From Pandoraea terrae (GTDB taxonomy: Bacteria > Pseudomonadota > Gammaproteobacteria > Burkholderiales > Burkholderiaceae), in contig NZ_CABPRZ010000018.1 of the NCBI RefSeq assembly GCF_902459695.1, forward strand, positions 1-64,000: a DNA stretch of 64,000 bases, in the 5' to 3' direction. Below the pieces are notes generated by a model. The model saw only the letters and a program-made list of their open reading frames with translations, was not told where the DNA came from and searched no databases. Made by a program: the position numbers and the translations under genes. Positions 60,819 to 64,000 of the stretch are shown piece after piece; the first letter of the stretch is position 1, and every line of letters starts with the position of its first letter.

Positions 60819-61744
60819 ACCGGCCCGCCCCCACTACCGTCACTCCGGTGACCCCAGCTGCTCCCGTCACGATGAAGCCGACCGAACCGGAAACGTCCAC
60901 GAAACCCGGCGCATTGCGCCGGTTGGTCAGCCGCGTGTCCGTGCTCGGCCTGCTCGGCGGGTTGATCGTCGTCGGCTGGCTGCTCGTCGCGTTCATCGGT
61001 CCGCTCATTGCGCCGTATCAAGGTGGCGCTGTCACGTCGACGGAGATCTTCGCGCACTACAGCGCCGCGTATCCGCTCGGCACCGATTATCTGGGCCGCG
61101 ACATGTTGAGCCGGATTCTGTTCGGCGCACGCTACACGGTCGGCATCGCGCTTGCGGCCGCCGTGCTGGCCAGCACGATCGGCACGTTCTTCGGTCTGTG
61201 CGCCGCCGTGGCGCCGCGCTGGGCCGACGAAGTCCTCAGCCGCCTGTTTGATACGTTGATCTCGATCCCGAGCAAGGTGCTCGCGCTTGTGGTCATCGCG
61301 GCATTCGGCTCGTCCAATACGTTGCTGATCGTCGTGGCCGCGTTCGCCTATATCCCGGGCGCATTCCGGATCTCGCGCGCGTTGGCCGTCAATCTGATGA
61401 CGCTCGAATACGTGCAGGTCGCCCGCGCGCGCGGCGAGGGGCTGCTCTACATTGCCCGCGTCGAAGTGCTGCCGAACATGATCCATCCGATGCTGGCGGA
61501 CTTCGGTCTGCGGTTCGTCTTCATCGTGCTGTTGCTGAGCGGCTTGAGTTTTCTGGGGCTGGGCGTGCAGCCGCCGAATGCGGACTGGGGCTCGCTGGTG
61601 CGCGAAAACATCGGCGGCCTTGCCGAAGGCGCGCCGGCAGTGTTGATGCCTGCCGTGGCCATCGCCACGCTCACGATCGGCGTGAACCTGCTCATCGACA
61701 ATCTGCGCCGCCGCGGCGCCTTCGGAGCGGGAGGTGCCAAATGA
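60815..61744 (+). CDS. ABC importer permease, DppC type
   Basis: Second permease subunit of 309 aa. A Pro/Thr-rich cytoplasmic N terminus (first 40 residues) precedes TM1. The subfamily mark PLGTDYLGRDMLSRILFGAR and the EAA loop (YVQVARARGEGLLYIARVEV) are present, then LSGLSFLGLGVQPPNADWG. The start overlaps the previous stop (ATGA), and its own end overlaps the ATPase gene in the same way. Confidence 0.87.
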   Translation: MNRPAPTTVTPVTPAAPVTMKPTEPETSTKPGALRRLVSRVSVLGLLGGLIVVGWLLVAFIGPLIAPYQGGAVTSTEIFAHYSAAYPLGTDYLGRDMLSRILFGARYTVGIALAAAVLASTIGTFFGLCAAVAPRWADEVLSRLFDTLISIPSKVLALVVIAAFGSSNTLLIVVAAFAYIPGAFRISRALAVNLMTLEYVQVARARGEGLLYIARVEVLPNMIHPMLADFGLRFVFIVLLLSGLSFLGLGVQPPNADWGSLVRENIGGLAEGAPAVLMPAVAIATLTIGVNLLIDNLRRRGAFGAGGAK

Positions 61745-63606
61745 CGACGAACAGCATGAAGACGAACATGATTGAGGTGCGCGGCCTGCGTGTGGTTGCC
61801 GGCTCACCAGGGGCGCAGGTCGAGATCGTCAAAGGCGTCGATTTTTCCGTCGGCCGTGGTGAAGTCCTCGCATTGATCGGCGAGTCGGGCTCGGGCAAGA
61901 CGACCATCGCGCTGGCGTTGCTCGGCTATGCGCGCAGCGGCTGCATGATCGCGGGCGGGTCGGTGCGTATCGGCGACATCGACGTGCTGGGGCTCGACGA
62001 CCGGGGCCGCCGCGCGTTGCGCGCGCGCAAGGTCGCGTACGTGGCGCAGAGCGCCTCAGCCGGTTTCAATCCGGCCCGCACGATCATCGATCAGGTGATC
62101 GAGCCGGCGCTGCTGCACAAGACATCGGCAGCGGCCGACGCGCGCAGGAAGGCCGTCGATCTGTTTCGCGCGCTGGCGCTGCCGTCGCCCGAGACGATCG
62201 GCGACCGTTACCCGCATCAGGTCTCGGGCGGCCAGTTGCAGCGGCTGATGGCCGCGATGGCGCTCATTACCGATCCGGCAGTGGTCGTGTTCGACGAACC
62301 CACCACGGCGCTGGATGTTACGACGCAGATCGAGGTGCTCGCGGCGTTCAAGAAGGTCGTGCGCGAATTGGGGACGACGGCGGTGTACGTTTCGCACGAT
62401 CTGGCCGTGGTGGCCCAGATGGCCGATCACATCGTAGTGCTCAACGGCGGGACCGTGCGCGAGAATGGCGCCACGGCACAAGTGCTCGACGCGCCTGTCG
62501 ACGCCTACACCCGGCAACTGCTTGGCGCGCGCCGCAGACCGGATGCGCCGGTGCCCCACGCGCCCGCGGCGGCCGCGCCGCTGCTTGAAATCCGCGGCTT
62601 GCACGCGGGATACGGGCGGCACGATCGGCACGGCCTGCCTGCGATTCGCGTGCTCGACGACGTCAGCCTGACGATTGCACGCGGCAGCGCCGTGGGGATC
62701 ATCGGCGAGTCGGGTTCGGGCAAGACTACGCTCGCGCGTGTCGTTGCCGGTCTGGTGCCGCGTGCGCGCGGCGAAATCCTGTTCGACGGAAAGCCGTTGC
62801 CCGATACCCTGGGCGAACGCACGGCCGATCATTACCGCCGCATCCAGATCGTTTTCCAGAATGCCGATACGGCGCTCAACCCGAGTCATTCCATCGCCGA
62901 TATCCTGGCGCGCCCGCTCAAGCTGTATCACGGCCTGCGCGGCGATGCGGCCCGCAAGCGCACGCTCGCGCTGCTCGATCGCGTGCGCTTGCCGTCGTCG
63001 CTGCTCACGCGCACGCCGGGCGGCCTGTCCGGCGGTCAGAAGCAACGCGTGAACCTCGCGCGGGCGCTTGCCGCGGACCCGGAACTGATTCTTTGCGACG
63101 AAGTGACCTCGGCGCTCGATACGGTCGTGGGCGCGGCGATCGTCGATTTGCTGGCCGAGCTGCGCCGTGAACTGGGGCTGTCGTACATGTTCATCAGCCA
63201 CGATATCTCGACCGTACGCGCGATCTGCGACGAAGTCGTCGTGCTCTACGCAGGGCAGCGCGTCGAGTCGGGCGCGCGTCATGTCCTGACGTCGCCGCCA
63301 TACCATCCATACACCCGCCTGCTGGTCGATTCCGTGCCGGAATTGCGCCAAGGGTGGCTCGACGAACGCAGGGCGATGACGGGCACAGTCCTGCCGGCCT
63401 TGGGCGCAGCCAGCGACGTACCGGAGCTGTGCAGCTTCCGCGGCCGTTGCCCGGTGCGCATCGACGGCCTGTGCAATGCCACGCCGCCGCCGCTCAGGCG
63501 GTTGTCCAACGGCGCAGCGATTCTGTGTCATCACTCGGTGGATGCGCTGGGCGCACTGCAGACAGGCCAGACGATGGAGCCGGCGGATGCGGGAGCGCAC
63601 GCATGA
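61741..63606 (+). CDS. ABC importer ATPase with two fused nucleotide-binding domains
   Basis: Fusion of DppD-like and DppF-like ATPases in one chain of 621 aa, as in the GsiA/YejF group. First domain: GESGSGKTTIALALLG, VSGGQLQRLMAAM, VVVFDEPTTALD. Second domain, from about residue 280: GESGSGKTTLARVVAG, LSGGQKQRVNLARAL, ILCDEVTSALD. It ends with an oligopeptide-type tail with Cys residues (PELCSFRGRCPVRIDGLCNA). The domestic importer at 13752-19014 uses two separate ATPases instead. The start overlaps the permease stop (ATGA). Confidence 0.88.
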   Translation: MTTNSMKTNMIEVRGLRVVAGSPGAQVEIVKGVDFSVGRGEVLALIGESGSGKTTIALALLGYARSGCMIAGGSVRIGDIDVLGLDDRGRRALRARKVAYVAQSASAGFNPARTIIDQVIEPALLHKTSAAADARRKAVDLFRALALPSPETIGDRYPHQVSGGQLQRLMAAMALITDPAVVVFDEPTTALDVTTQIEVLAAFKKVVRELGTTAVYVSHDLAVVAQMADHIVVLNGGTVRENGATAQVLDAPVDAYTRQLLGARRRPDAPVPHAPAAAAPLLEIRGLHAGYGRHDRHGLPAIRVLDDVSLTIARGSAVGIIGESGSGKTTLARVVAGLVPRARGEILFDGKPLPDTLGERTADHYRRIQIVFQNADTALNPSHSIADILARPLKLYHGLRGDAARKRTLALLDRVRLPSSLLTRTPGGLSGGQKQRVNLARALAADPELILCDEVTSALDTVVGAAIVDLLAELRRELGLSYMFISHDISTVRAICDEVVVLYAGQRVESGARHVLTSPPYHPYTRLLVDSVPELRQGWLDERRAMTGTVLPALGAASDVPELCSFRGRCPVRIDGLCNATPPPLRRLSNGAAILCHHSVDALGALQTGQTMEPADAGAHA

Positions 63607-63992
63607 GCGATTCGTCACGCGAAATCCTGCCGGAGGACGCCCGCATGCCGTCACGTGCACGTTTCGTGCGCGTGGCCGAGGCCGGACGGAACACCTTCCG
63701 CATGTCCGTCGACGGGCGCATGATCGACGCCTGCGAGGGCGACACGCTGATGGTCGCCTTGCTTACAACGCAGAATGCCTTGCGTGATTCGGAATTCGGC
63801 GGCGAGCGTCGCGCGGGATTCTGTCTGATGGGTGCATGCCAGGACTGCTGGGTCTGGACACGTGACGGCGCGCGGCTGCGTGCCTGTACGACGCCGGCTG
63901 CGCCGGGCATGGCGATCGTGACGCGTCTTGTGCGCGGCGGCGATGCGACGATGACAACCGCCGCCGGGGAGGACGTATGGCCCCGCGTGTAA
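63603..63992 (+). CDS. (2Fe-2S) ferredoxin-like subunit of an HcnABC/opine-oxidase-type dehydrogenase
   Basis: Protein of 129 aa with one 2Fe-2S domain. The cluster motif is FCLMGACQDCWV (C-x4-C-x2-C), with a fourth Cys in RACTTP, as in HcnA, sarcosine oxidase alpha N terminus and opine oxidase small subunits. Such subunits pass electrons from an FAD subunit that oxidises an N-substituted amino acid. The start overlaps the ATPase stop (ATGA), linking uptake and oxidation in one operon. The next gene begins before its stop. Confidence 0.85.
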   Translation: MSDSSREILPEDARMPSRARFVRVAEAGRNTFRMSVDGRMIDACEGDTLMVALLTTQNALRDSEFGGERRAGFCLMGACQDCWVWTRDGARLRACTTPAAPGMAIVTRLVRGGDATMTTAAGEDVWPRV

Positions 63993-64000
63993 TTGTCATC
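63977..64000 (+). CDS. start of next gene, probable FAD-binding oxidoreductase subunit (cut by window edge)
   Basis: An ATG at 63977 follows GGAGGACGT and reads MAPRVIVI up to the end of the window. It overlaps the 2Fe-2S gene by 16 bases. The hydrophobic strand is what a FAD-binding Rossmann fold begins with, and HcnB-like subunits normally follow HcnA-like genes. Only eight codons are visible, so the assignment rests mainly on context. Confidence 0.5.

Noticed and set aside
62056-63660. Minus-strand open frame of 534 codons
   Set aside because: Antisense to the dual ATPase gene; no start signals or motifs.
1-64000. CRISPR array, prophage, conjugative or plasmid replication genes
   Set aside because: No regular repeat-spacer pattern and no phage structural, relaxase or replication-initiator genes were seen on either strand.

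Overview
The window reads as a chromosomal segment of a high-GC betaproteobacterium of the order Burkholderiales, probably Burkholderiaceae (Burkholderia, Paraburkholderia or Pandoraea type). The evidence is high GC with GC-rich third positions, a Burkholderia-style trimeric porin, a KgtP permease, many LysR/GntR/Lrp-regulated catabolic operons and several Opp/Dpp-type ABC importers. The genus is inference. No rRNA, intact tRNA, CRISPR array or prophage was seen.

Layout. 1-480: edge of a mobile or integrated element, with a possible insertion-sequence end, a 14-bp inverted repeat, and a degenerate 3' copy of a tRNA-Thr gene followed by a strong terminator. 662-8231: housekeeping and accessory genes, namely the 2-oxoglutarate permease kgtP, a CHASE-PAS-GAF-GGDEF-EAL c-di-GMP protein, a DUF4142/cupredoxin pair, an orphan ParA, and bluB. 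8265-19014: an inducible sugar-acid locus, made of a GntR/FCD regulator, uronate dehydrogenase (udh), a lactonase, a porin, an enolase-superfamily enzyme and a complete five-gene Opp/Dpp-type ABC importer, with three near-identical operator-like sites in the divergent promoter region.

19070-23887: a cupin-UPF0182 operon and a glutamine synthetase with an actinobacterial-looking N-terminal signature. 24311-28410: a small membrane protein, the archease-RtcB RNA ligase pair, and a disulfide oxidoreductase. 28462-36907: an ABC exporter, an exported intradiol dioxygenase, an ATPase/FtsX-permease/AttH-lipocalin operon, and a Tat-exported DUF1214 protein. 37272-41356: a DUF1326-DUF2182-EamA operon and two short-chain dehydrogenases.

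41357-44650 is an islet of toxin-antitoxin-like genes. It holds an Xre-ImmA gene fused by deletion to the tail of its DUF4411 partner, a possible HipB remnant, and an apparently intact HTH-nucleotidyltransferase/HEPN module with two tandem operator palindromes.

44651-49857: a glycine-zipper lipoprotein, then a tartrate/D-malate dehydrogenase, semialdehyde dehydrogenase and cupin operon divergent from a LysR regulator. 49932-64000: a large catabolic locus for an unidentified amino-acid- or opine-like compound. It has an Lrp regulator, class III aminotransferase, GhrA reductase and GNAT protein on the minus strand, and divergently an aldehyde dehydrogenase, HAD hydrolase, DAO-type flavin oxidase, a four-gene ABC importer, a 2Fe-2S subunit and the first codons of the next gene, cut by the window edge.
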